Shown piece after piece: positions 10,871 to 19,478 of a DNA stretch of 64,000 nt. Numbering within the stretch: the stretch's first letter is position 1; the number at the start of each line of letters is the position of its first letter. Below the pieces are notes generated by a model. The model was not told where the DNA came from and searched no databases. It saw only the letters and a program-made list of their open reading frames with translations. This DNA is from Acanthamoeba lenticulata. Taxonomy: Eukaryota > Discosea > Longamoebia > Acanthamoebidae. The position numbers and the translations under genes were made by a program. The stretch is from the NCBI GenBank assembly GCA_002179805.1, contig NAVB01000053.1:62001-126000 (forward strand), written 5' to 3'.

Positions 10871-11684
10871 AAAAGAGCGGGCGAGAGACATAAAGCACTG
10901 GTTCGAAAGGTGGAATCTTTCTTGTGAATGGAAAGCCCTTGGTCGTGGCCTGCTCGGTGATTGGCGATTAGGGTCACTTTAAGTCCGGAACAGCTCAACA
11001 AGACCTGCCCCACCCCGAAGGTCATTTGTGAAGGTTCCCACCGGTTATGCGAGTGCAGACCAATCTGGGCTGTGGCTGGTTATGCTGCGGGCTCAGTGCG
11101 GGTGCTGTGCAGGCTCACGGCAGCTTTTGCAGCCCGCAACGGACTGCGACTGCACATCTGCCCTCCTGCCGAAGCACTGTGTGCGGAAACTCCAGTGTGC
11201 GTGGGCGTCTTTGTTGAGAACAGTGGCGTACGTGTGGCCATGATGAGGATAATGTGTTGATGTCATAGACATTGTTTGTGAAGAGGGCCACCAAAGGCGG
11301 CAATGCGCCCAGCAGAGAGCTAACCAAACTCGCCGCCCACGGCACGAAGCTGCTTGATTGTCCGCAGTCTACTGTTGAATCCAGGTGCGCCAGCAGCGGG
11401 CTGAGTTCTGTTGTTCATCTTGTCGCGGGGCAATCTTCCCGGGCCTCAGCCGGCCGATGACGCCTTACACACTCACGGGCTGGAGCAGCCAGTACGCTAA
11501 GCGCCAGCAGGAGCAAGAAGAGGCGGTGGAACCTCAGGAAAGCGAAGGAGCAAGTGTTTAAATGCAAAATGTGGTGTATATTTCGGGGCATCGCCGAGAA
11601 CATGTACAGAAGACAGTGTGAAGCTCCCAAGGAAGGGGCAGCAAAAAACTGGGCTGATGATGATGATGGTAGAGGGTACAGTCG
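10871..11684. other. Spacer between cellulose synthase and lectin genes
   Basis: About 0.8 kb hold the 3' flank of cellulose synthase and the upstream region of the lectin gene. Frames present are short, with codon use unlike the neighbours. No RNA gene was recognised. Confidence 0.5.
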
Positions 11685-11685
11685 G

Positions 11686-11720
11686 AAGAGAGAGAGAGAG
11701 AGAGGACAGGAGAGAGAGAG
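11686..11720. repeat. (AG)n tracts in cellulose synthase 3' flank
   Basis: Two adjacent perfect AG runs (about 11686-11704 and 11711-11720) separated by a short interruption, just beyond the cellulose synthase stop codon and so probably in its 3' UTR. Confidence 0.8.
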
Positions 11721-11739
11721 GATAAAAGACCTCGTTGGC

Positions 11740-14700
11740 TTACTGGAGCAGAGCACCAGCGGCGATACCGACAATGAGGATGACGGTGAAGATGAGCCAG
11801 TTGGGGATCTTGAAGCGGCCAAGCTCCTTCTTCTCGTCGGAGGGCTTGTAGTTGTTGATGACGAGCTCGTAGAGGGACATGGAGACCTGGGGCCAGATCT
11901 GGATGAGAATGACCGCGGCGAAGAAGGCCGAGCCAAAGGCCGAGAGACGGTCGTCGCCGTCGGCCAGGAAGATGATGATGCGGATGAGGATGCCGACGAT
12001 GAGGAGGATCGCGATGAAGATGTTGAAGTACTCGATCTTGGTCGTGCGCGTGCCCTCGCCAGTCGACTTCCAGCCGGTCATGCCGGAGCCGGTGAACTTC
12101 TCGTAGAGGGCGTCGAGGATGCCGAGGAAGGCGGTGAAGGCACCCGAGTACCAGACCTCCTGGGCGACCCAGATGGACGAGGACTTGACGCCCTGGAGCG
12201 CGATCCAGTTGTTGAGCATGCGGAAGCACAGGTAGGGCAGGAAGACCCAGAGGAAGGAGCTCGTCGTGAACGGGTCCTGCGCCTTGGCGGGCGCCTCGCC
12301 AAAGTAGACGAAGACGAGGGCGCAGAACATGTAGATGAGGGCCGAGATGGCCGACAGGGGCCAGGTCATGGTGTCGAGCGCGAACAGGGTGAGCATGATG
12401 CCGCCCGGGCGCTCCTCCTTGGGCAGCTCCGGCGGGGCGTCGCCGATGATCATGCGGCGCGGGGGCTGGTAGAACTGAGCCCACCACAGCTGGATGGAGC
12501 CCTTGACCCAACGCAGGAACTGGAGCTGGCGCGAGGCGACCGTGGTCGGCGCGTCACCGATCACGAGCGGCAGGTTGACGTAGTAGGACACGAAGCCGGC
12601 CTTGTGGAGGCGGATCGACGTGTGGGCGTCCTCGGTCTGCGACTCGTAGGGGATGCCGCCCACGCGGAGGAGGGCGCGCTTGGAGAAGATGGCGTTGGTG
12701 CCGGCGAAGGCGCACGCGTTCTCGCCGTCGCGGCCGGGCTGGATGGCCGAGAAGAAGACCTGGTTACCGTTGCCCAGCTTGTCACCGTCGGAGATCACCT
12801 CGGTGATGAACATCTGCGGCGTCTGGACGAAGGACAGGTTGTCGTTGATCTCCCAGTGGCGCGGCTCGCCCTCGGTGTAGAACCAGGGCAGGGTGTAGAG
12901 CAGGAAGTCGGCCTCGGGGCGCATGTCGTTGTCGAGGAAGACGAGGAACTGGCCCTTGCGCAGGACCTCAGTGTTGTAGAGCACGTTGTTGACGTTACCG
13001 GCCTTGTTGTGGTGCACGGCGGGCTTGATGCGGGCGATGATCTTGACCTTGTCCTGCGGGACGTCGGTCTGCGGGTAGAGCGAGACGTGGCGGTCGGGGT
13101 CCTCCCACAGGCCCTCGTCGACGGGCTCGCCGTCCTCGTTGCAGACGACCTGGATGCTCTCGACCTCGTCGAGGCTGCCGCCGGCCTTCTTGAGCTTCTT
13201 GTGCTTGCTGAGCGAGGACGAGGCCTCGGTGTCCTTGGGGTCGCGCAGCTCAAAGGTGACCGAGAGGGAGCCGCGCGAGCAATCGTCGCGGAACATCTCC
13301 TCCTTGAGGTGGAGCACGGGCACGACGGGCCCGCCGAGGTAGACCTCCATGACCTCCATCACGCGCAGGACGACCTCGCGGCCGATGTTGCTGGGCTCAA
13401 AGTCGTAGAGGTCGCCGTTGAAGTCGGTGCCGAGGGCCAAGTGGCGCAGGATGCGGCGGTTCTTCTCGTAGATCTTGCGCAGCCGGTCGGAGAGCGGCTC
13501 CATCAGGAACTTCTTGTCCTCTGAGTAGAAGGCGGCCTTGTCCTGGATGTCGTCGTCCTCATCGCCGTCCTTGTCGCCGAGCTGGCCGGCCTCCTTGCCC
13601 TTGGCGGGCGTCGGGTCGTAGTCCCAGCCGAGCTTGCCCACCTGCTTGACCACGGTGGCCTCGTTCTTTTGCTCGTCGGCGTCGCTCTCGGCCGACTTGC
13701 CGCGGCCCTCCATCTCCTTCTCGTAGGCCTCCGGGAGCGGGTAGAAGAGCGGATCGAACTCGGGGAACGGGTAGCGGTCGAGGTCGGCCTGCGAGATGGC
13801 GTCGTCGACGTAGCTGGCCGCGCTGGAGAGGTCCTGGTCAAACTCGGAGCCGTCATCCTCGGAATCGTGGACATCCGAGTCCTCCTCGAGGTCGGACTCG
13901 TCGGTGACGTCGGCCTCCTCGAGGTCGGCGGCCTTGCGGCGGCTGCGGCGCTCCATCTCGATCTGGTCCTTGTTCTTGCGGTCGCGCTTGGCGGTCTTGG
14001 CCTTGCCGCGGCCCTTGCGGGACGACTTGCGGCACTTCTTGCAGCCGTGGCACGAGATGCAGTCGATGGCCTGGTGGAACTTCTTGCCGGGCGTGCACAT
14101 GTCAATCTTCTCCTTGATCCACTGGCGCATGGTCTTGGCCTGCTTGTGTCCGCCACGGAGCTCCTCGGCGGCGGCGCGCTCGCGGGCGATCTGCGCCTTG
14201 ATCGAGTCCGAACGCTTCTGGCCGAACGAGTCGTCGCAGATACGGTGGACGAGGTGCACGTTGGGAGTGCGCTTCATCATGAGGCAGCCCTGGAGGGTGC
14301 GCTGCGTGGTGTTGGGGTCCTCCTTGTAGTGGAAAATCATCGTGTCGACACGGACGCGGTCGACCGTCTCCATGAAGCCCTCGAGCGAGTAGAGGCTCTT
14401 GCGCTTGCGCACGGTGGCCGTCCAGAAGTTGAAGTTGTAGATGATACCGAGGAAGTAGTTGACCACTTCGGCGACGAGGAAGCCGAACCACGAGATCCAG
14501 GCGAGGAAGTTGTCCCAGTTGCGACCCCAGCCGCAGAGCCAGATGATCCAGAAGAGGCCCCAGCCCATGATGAAGAAGTGGAGCACGCGCGTGGCGAGGA
14601 TCTTGATGGCAGGCACCACCTTGTCCGGCGTGCCGCGCTTCCAGTCGATCATGCCCATCGGGGGCTTGTTGCGCTCCTCCTCGTCGATGTCGCCGAAGAG

Positions 14701-15348
14701 CTCCTTCTCGCGCTGCTTGTTGAGCATTTCAAACTTGTTGGTCAGGATCTCAATGCGCGTCTCCTCGCGCCTGAGGTTCTCCTGGATGCGCTCGCGCATC
14801 GAGGCCAGCGCCGAGCTGCCGAGCGAGCGGTCGTCGCCGAGCGAGGCCAGCGAAGAGACTGACGCACGTCGCTGATCCTTGACGTCCATGTCGACGTCGA
14901 CATCGTGGACGACCTCGCTCTCGTCGCTGCCGCTTGAGGCACCGGAAGTCGAGGACGACGACGAGGCGCCGTTCTTCTTGTCCTTCTTCTGCTGCTTCTT
15001 CTCGGCCTTCCGGCGCTTGCGCTCCTCCTTGGCTTCGCGGCTCTGCGTCTTGCGCTGCTTGCGGTACTCCTTGATGGCGGCGAGGAGACCCTGGCGCTCG
15101 TGGGTGGCGATGTTGGGACGGAACTTGATGCGCAGTCCGCAGCCGTTCTCGTTGATGAGCGAGAAGTGGAACTTACGGTGGAACCACGGCAGAAGCTTGA
15201 ACGCGAAGAGCGGCACGGCGAGCACGATCGCCATGATGGCCCAGAAGATGTAGACGTCCTCCTGCTTGGTTGGCAGCGAGGCGCACTCGGCATCATCCGC
15301 GAGCTCAGGAATGAACTTGAGCCACGGCACGAGAGCCGGACGCTTCAT
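11740..15348 (-). CDS. Cellulose synthase (GT2 family), large
   Basis: One uninterrupted frame of about 1,202 codons from ATG at 15348 (MKRPALVPWLKF). There is an N-terminal membrane segment (VYIFWAIMAIVLAVPLFAF), a basic/coiled stretch (about residues 100-240), then membrane segments (HFFIMGWGLFWIIWLCGWG; WISWFGFLVAEVVNYFLG). A long acidic, low-complexity insert includes the cysteine cluster DCISCHGCKKC. The GT2 core shows HHNKAGNVNNVLYN, the metal/UDP site FLDND (about residue 801), AGTNAIFSKRAL, the catalytic TEDAHTS (about 904) and the acceptor-site QLQFLRW (about 941, QxxRW). At least five membrane segments follow. This is the processive cellulose synthase signature; chitin or hyaluronan synthase is less likely given the neighbouring Leo lectin. 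Likely role: cellulose of the cyst wall. No intron in 3.6 kb is unusual in this window. Confidence 0.85.
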   Translation of the reverse strand: MKRPALVPWLKFIPELADDAECASLPTKQEDVYIFWAIMAIVLAVPLFAFKLLPWFHRKFHFSLINENGCGLRIKFRPNIATHERQGLLAAIKEYRKQRKTQSREAKEERKRRKAEKKQQKKDKKNGASSSSSTSGASSGSDESEVVHDVDVDMDVKDQRRASVSSLASLGDDRSLGSSALASMRERIQENLRREETRIEILTNKFEMLNKQREKELFGDIDEEERNKPPMGMIDWKRGTPDKVVPAIKILATRVLHFFIMGWGLFWIIWLCGWGRNWDNFLAWISWFGFLVAEVVNYFLGIIYNFNFWTATVRKRKSLYSLEGFMETVDRVRVDTMIFHYKEDPNTTQRTLQGCLMMKRTPNVHLVHRICDDSFGQKRSDSIKAQIARERAAAEELRGGHKQAKTMRQWIKEKIDMCTPGKKFHQAIDCISCHGCKKCRKSSRKGRGKAKTAKRDRKNKDQIEMERRSRRKAADLEEADVTDESDLEEDSDVHDSEDDGSEFDQDLSSAASYVDDAISQADLDRYPFPEFDPLFYPLPEAYEKEMEGRGKSAESDADEQKNEATVVKQVGKLGWDYDPTPAKGKEAGQLGDKDGDEDDDIQDKAAFYSEDKKFLMEPLSDRLRKIYEKNRRILRHLALGTDFNGDLYDFEPSNIGREVVLRVMEVMEVYLGGPVVPVLHLKEEMFRDDCSRGSLSVTFELRDPKDTEASSSLSKHKKLKKAGGSLDEVESIQVVCNEDGEPVDEGLWEDPDRHVSLYPQTDVPQDKVKIIARIKPAVHHNKAGNVNNVLYNTEVLRKGQFLVFLDNDMRPEADFLLYTLPWFYTEGEPRHWEINDNLSFVQTPQMFITEVISDGDKLGNGNQVFFSAIQPGRDGENACAFAGTNAIFSKRALLRVGGIPYESQTEDAHTSIRLHKAGFVSYYVNLPLVIGDAPTTVASRQLQFLRWVKGSIQLWWAQFYQPPRRMIIGDAPPELPKEERPGGIMLTLFALDTMTWPLSAISALIYMFCALVFVYFGEAPAKAQDPFTTSSFLWVFLPYLCFRMLNNWIALQGVKSSSIWVAQEVWYSGAFTAFLGILDALYEKFTGSGMTGWKSTGEGTRTTKIEYFNIFIAILLIVGILIRIIIFLADGDDRLSAFGSAFFAAVILIQIWPQVSMSLYELVINNYKPSDEKKELGRFKIPNWLIFTVILIVGIAAGALLQ

Positions 15349-15377
15349 CTGTTGTTGTTGTTGTTGGTTCACGCGTG

Positions 15378-16166
15378 TCAGTTTGTTACTTCAGACAAGA
15401 GATTGTTGGTGATGTTGTTGCGTACGTCATTGGGGAGGAAGTCCCAGCAGGGCGGGCTCATGGCCAACAGCGCCGAACCGGCCACGGCATAGAGGAGGCG
15501 CGGCAGGAGCGAAGTGGTCGACGACTTGAAGGTGAGGAACCCGACGAGGATGCCCGCAGTGAGGATGATGAGCTTGCCCCCTGATGTGTGTCACATGTCG
15601 ACATTTTAGTCGGAAATTTCAGCCGAACCAAAGAACGAAAGCGAACGAAAAAACGAAAACGTGCACAGACGAAGAAGAAGAAGACGTACACTGGTGCTCA
15701 TCGTTGGTGTCGGTGGCGTTGGACACTCCGGCCTCGAGAACCATGCCAATGAGCATGCCCACGTAGATGCCGTAGGCCAGCATGATAAGCCGGTAGAAGA
15801 GAAGTCCGAACAGGGCCACAGCGGCACCAGCGGGCAGAAGGGCCACGAGGTAGAAGAGGCTGAAGTCCGCGCCGAACTGGTGTCCCAGAACCCTGATGGC
15901 AATAGAAGCTCTGATGATCGCGAAAGGAGTTGAAGTGAGTCAACTTGTTCTCTTGGGTCAAAGGAGTTTTTGTCGTACCCGAGGAGGAAGCAGGACAAGA
16001 AGAACTGGCAATACTTGAAGACGATCTTGAAGGCCTGCGCCTTGGTCATGCCCTTCCTCAGGTGCGGGACCGTGGCCAGCGAGGGCAGGCCGAAGAAGAT
16101 GAGGGACGTGCCGAGCGCGGCCGTGAGGACGCCCGACACATAGTGGTTGATATCCTCTGAGTTCAT
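15378..16166 (-). CDS. Polytopic membrane protein of unknown function
   Basis: Exons 16166-15979, 15910-15690 and 15580-15378 join in phase to give 203 aa. The ATG gives MNSEDINHYVSGVLTAALG. At least five hydrophobic segments are visible: SGVLTAALGTSLIFFGL, KYCQFFLSCFLLGASIAI, LFYLVALLPAGAAVALFGLL, LIMLAYGIYVGMLIGMVL and LIILTAGILVGFLTF, with a weaker one near RLLYAVAGSALLAMS. Topology and the GILVGFLT stretch recall TMEM198/DUF4203-type proteins, but I cannot confirm that. The stop codon is only 29 bp upstream of the cellulose synthase ATG on the same strand, so the two may share a transcript or overlap in UTRs. A helper role for cellulose synthase is speculation from position. Confidence 0.7.
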
Positions 16167-17792
16167 GACGAAGAGGAAGAAGAGGAAGAAGGTGTGCGCT
16201 CACCAGAGCCTATCTCTGCTGAGTGGGCAACGACCCTAGAGAGGAGAGGGAAAGAAGGGGAGGTAGAGGACGAAAGAAGCGTCGCGAATAGGTCGTTGGG
16301 TGTAAGCCCGGCGCGGGTGTGTAGTATTCGAATAGGGGAGCAGCTGTGCGTAGAGGGGGTAGAAAGCGCGTTGCTTTCACGGGTTCTTGGTGAGAGTGTT
16401 GGTGCTCACACACGACACGAGAGGCCTGTTCGAATGCTGATGAAAGTAAGGTAAGGCGCCTTTGGGCCTTGGTTTTATGCGCTTACACCGCCGCCAGCTT
16501 GACGCCGTGCGAGGCGGTCTCGTTCGCGGAAATTCCCCAAGAAAGAAGGACCTCATCACCGGCTGAGGGAGAGGCTCGCGGGGATATGCTCGGCAAGGCC
16601 AACGAAATCTGCTCAACCAGAAAGGGCTGGCGCACGCACGGGCGAACCCTCCACCAAACCCCGACCTTGTTGCAGTTCGACCCAGGCACCTGGTCTCCAA
16701 CAAGCCAATCACAAAAGGGTACGTTTGGTAGGATTCATCCTCATCAGCAGGGCGAAACTTCGTGGCTCACCACGTCGCTTGGGCGGCGCTTGCACGCGCG
16801 GCCGATCACGGGTTCGACAGCCCTCCACATGGGCGAAATTGCGTGCGTGCTGCCGTCACACATGCCACTCAATCCTCCCCAAGTCCTTGTTGCCTCTTGG
16901 TGGTGTTGTGGTTCGCGGTCGTAGGTGTAGACCGCGCAGCAACGAGGCGCACAGCTTTGTTCCCGCCACTTTCATCCCGCTGGTGGCCACACTCCGGAGA
17001 GGGCATCAATCCCGGAGGCAAGAAAGAAAGCCCAACAAACTACGCAGTCCCAGCCCTCCCGTATTCTATACGTTAACGTGCGGGCAGCTCCTGCGCCATG
17101 ATCTGTCCCCATTTTGGCCTTACACAGGACGTTCCACACTTCACCCAAACAGGCAATGCTCACCTGTGGCGGTGGGAAACGAGAACGGCGCGAGGGCGAG
17201 CCGCACAGGTGTATTTCCACGAGAAATTGCCCTGTCCGGTCCAGACAGTTGTGTTCGCGGCGGCCGCAAAACTCAAGTTGTGAAAAGTCGAAGAAAATAC
17301 ACTGTCAAAAACGCACGCAGTCGAGCAAATATGATGAATTTTCGTAGCACCGATGCTTCTGTCGCACCTCGTCAAGCTCAGCGCCAGCGACGAAGGCGAC
17401 GTATCCAACACCGCCAAGGCCGAGGCGTCGGACGGCTGCCTACTTGTCTGCAGTATCCCGCGGGCTTGAGAAGAGCGAGAGGAGCCACCCCTCAATTCCC
17501 TTACACGCACCACCCAAACAGCGCAACGTCGCCCTCAGCACCGCCCAGCACTTGGGTCACACATAGTGACTGGTGTCTCGCTCCCTAACGTACCCCGCTT
17601 CGAAGACGCTCGCACTCGAAGTCGTGTGTGTGTGTGTTTGAGGAACCACCGGTTTAGTTCCGCGGTCTTCTTTTCGCCTTCGTCCTTCCTCCAGCTGCTG
17701 CTTTCTTCTTTCCGTCCCAATCACTTGAAGAGCTTCCCCATCCTCTTTACTCTCTCCTTCGGCGCCTCGAATCGAGAGATTTCTTCAAGAAG
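16167..17792. other. Long spacer between divergent genes
   Basis: About 1.6 kb lie between the starts of two divergent membrane-protein genes, far longer than other spacers here. Long open frames exist (for example 16725-17588 plus) but lack a good ATG context and the usual strong G/C third-position pattern. No tRNA, 5S rRNA or repeat was recognised. It should contain two promoters and perhaps an unannotated RNA or multi-exon gene. Confidence 0.4.
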
Positions 17793-18848
17793 ATGGCGGT
17801 GTTTGGACCCGACTCATCAACGGTACAGGCGTTCTACGTCGTCGGTGCCATTTTCGTGATTATCACGGGCGGTATTATGGGCTATTTCATCCTCCAGCCC
17901 ATCCTCGACGAACCGGGTGCCGACTGGCGCAAGATCTACGACAACGGCTACGTGTGGAACATCACGCTGGAAGAGGGCATCGCTGACTGCTCCTTCGGCG
18001 ACCGCAACTGCACCACTGGCTGCAACACTGACTACGTGGAGCAAAAGATGGGCTGCTGCAGCGGTTGTAAGAACCCCAACTCGTGTAACGTACACGTAGG
18101 GGTACAGTGGATGAACGTACCGCCGCGAATCAAGGCTCAGAGGATTTGGCTGCTTGCCAGCGCCGACTGCAAGTCATGGTGGCAGACCGGCTGGGCGCCT
18201 TACCTCGTCACGTGGCGCCCCGGTCCCGCCAAGAAGAAGAAGAAGCTCAACGAGACCGAGGACGCCACTGAGGACTCTACGGACTCCAAGAACGAGGCGC
18301 GTGGCTTCGCCGTCGAAGACTTCTACGGCGGCCCGAGCGGTGACGATTACCTCTACTACGACGACGAATCGACCGGCGCCCTCGCCGAGCGAGCCATTGC
18401 GGAGCCACTCTACTTCGACATCAACAACACCATTCCGGGTTACTCGAGCGGCTACGCCAGGATCACCAACGGCTGCTTCGGTGACCCCTATCGTCAGCTC
18501 GCGCTCGTCGGCTGCCTCACCGACATGGACGACAAGCACTTCCAGGACAAGACTTTCGATGCCATTCCGTGGGAAAAGTGCATTTCGGTCTACGGATCCT
18601 GCGTCAACCTCGACTACATCTTCATTCGGGGTACGATCCTTCGTTCTTTTTGCTTCTTCGTCTTTCGTTCTTTCTTTTGTTTTCTTTTGTTTCTTTTTAT
18701 AATATCCAAGAAAATAAGGAAGAAAACTAAAAGCTAACGGCACCGTTGGCGTGGAACACACGCAGACCTGCCTTGCTGCGTATCGGGCAAGTGGGTACCA
18801 AAGATGCAGAAGGTGTCCAAGGATCCGCCCTACCCCGGCGATGACTAA
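17793..18848 (+). CDS. Single-pass membrane protein with Cys-rich ectodomain
   Basis: Exons 17793-18630 and 18766-18848 give 306 aa. After a short N-terminus a membrane anchor (AFYVVGAIFVIITGGIMGYF) is followed by an ectodomain with many cysteines (ADCSFGDRNCTTGCNTDY, KMGCCSGCKNPNSCNVH) and several N-glycosylation sequons (NIT, NCT, NNT). A Lys run (PAKKKKKLNETED) and an acidic/Tyr-rich stretch (DDYLYYDDEST) sit in the middle. The end is PCCVSGKW and KDPPYPGDD. The arrangement suggests a type II membrane or signal-anchored secretory protein with disulfides. No family is recognised; a superficial likeness to ion-channel beta subunits is not supported by a motif. Confidence 0.75.
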
Positions 18849-19478
18849 GCACGCAGCGTGTCAACACACCACCTGCCGTCCCAGTTCGCTCTTGCGAAGT
18901 CTTTCGTTCTTTGTTTCCTTCCTTCATTCTTCTTCTATCCACGAGCGGCCTCCCCCGCGTCTTCGCGGGCGCACACGGCAGCTTTGTGTTTTTGCTTTTG
19001 GCTCTTCACTGCCTTCTCTTCGTCATCACCACTACGCTCTTCCTCTTCCCTCCAACGTACCGCAGGGCTCTACGCGCGTGTAGATAATCTGTGTATTTAT
19101 TATCTCGCCCTTCTCTCCTTTCTTCTTCTTCCTCATCTCACCTCGGCCTGTTCTCATTCTGCGCTCTATGGCGGCGATAAAGCACCACCTTCGTCTATTG
19201 ACGAGGCTGGCTATCTGAGAGTTCCTCTCGTGCCCTTGGCTTGGTCTTTTGGATCCTTGGCCCCCCTTTTTGTTCTTCTCCCTGCAACCGTTGGGGAAGT
19301 CGGCGCAAAAGTTGAACCTTACGCTCGGCAACGGTCATCTTGGCCGTTGCGGAGCCGACGGCGACACAGCAACAACCACGAAAGAGTGTAAAGAACGCAC
19401 GCGTGAGGAACTATCGTCGGCCAAGAAGGAAACCAGAGAAAGGAGCTGCGGCAGAGGGCAGGCAGCCATTCTCAAGAG
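18849..19478. other. Pyrimidine-rich spacer
   Basis: Some 630 bp between two co-oriented plus-strand genes, with long C/T-rich stretches (TTCTTC-type tracts around 18900-19140). It probably holds the 3' UTR of one gene and the promoter of the next. Nothing else was seen. Confidence 0.5.

Noticed and set aside
11554..13524. 656-codon plus-strand frame opposite cellulose synthase
   Set aside because: It is antisense to conserved GT2 motifs and has the Val/Glu/Asp/Gly-biased composition typical of the shadow of a high-GC gene.
14030..14090. CISCH in the cellulose synthase insert as a c-type haem site
   Set aside because: It is one CxxCH within a longer CxxC ladder in a cytosolic low-complexity loop; metal binding or crosslinking is more plausible than haem attachment.
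16725..17588. 287-codon plus-strand frame in the long spacer
   Set aside because: There is no ATG at its start, it is Arg/Ser/Pro-biased without domain-like segments, and lacks the third-position G/C pattern of genes nearby.
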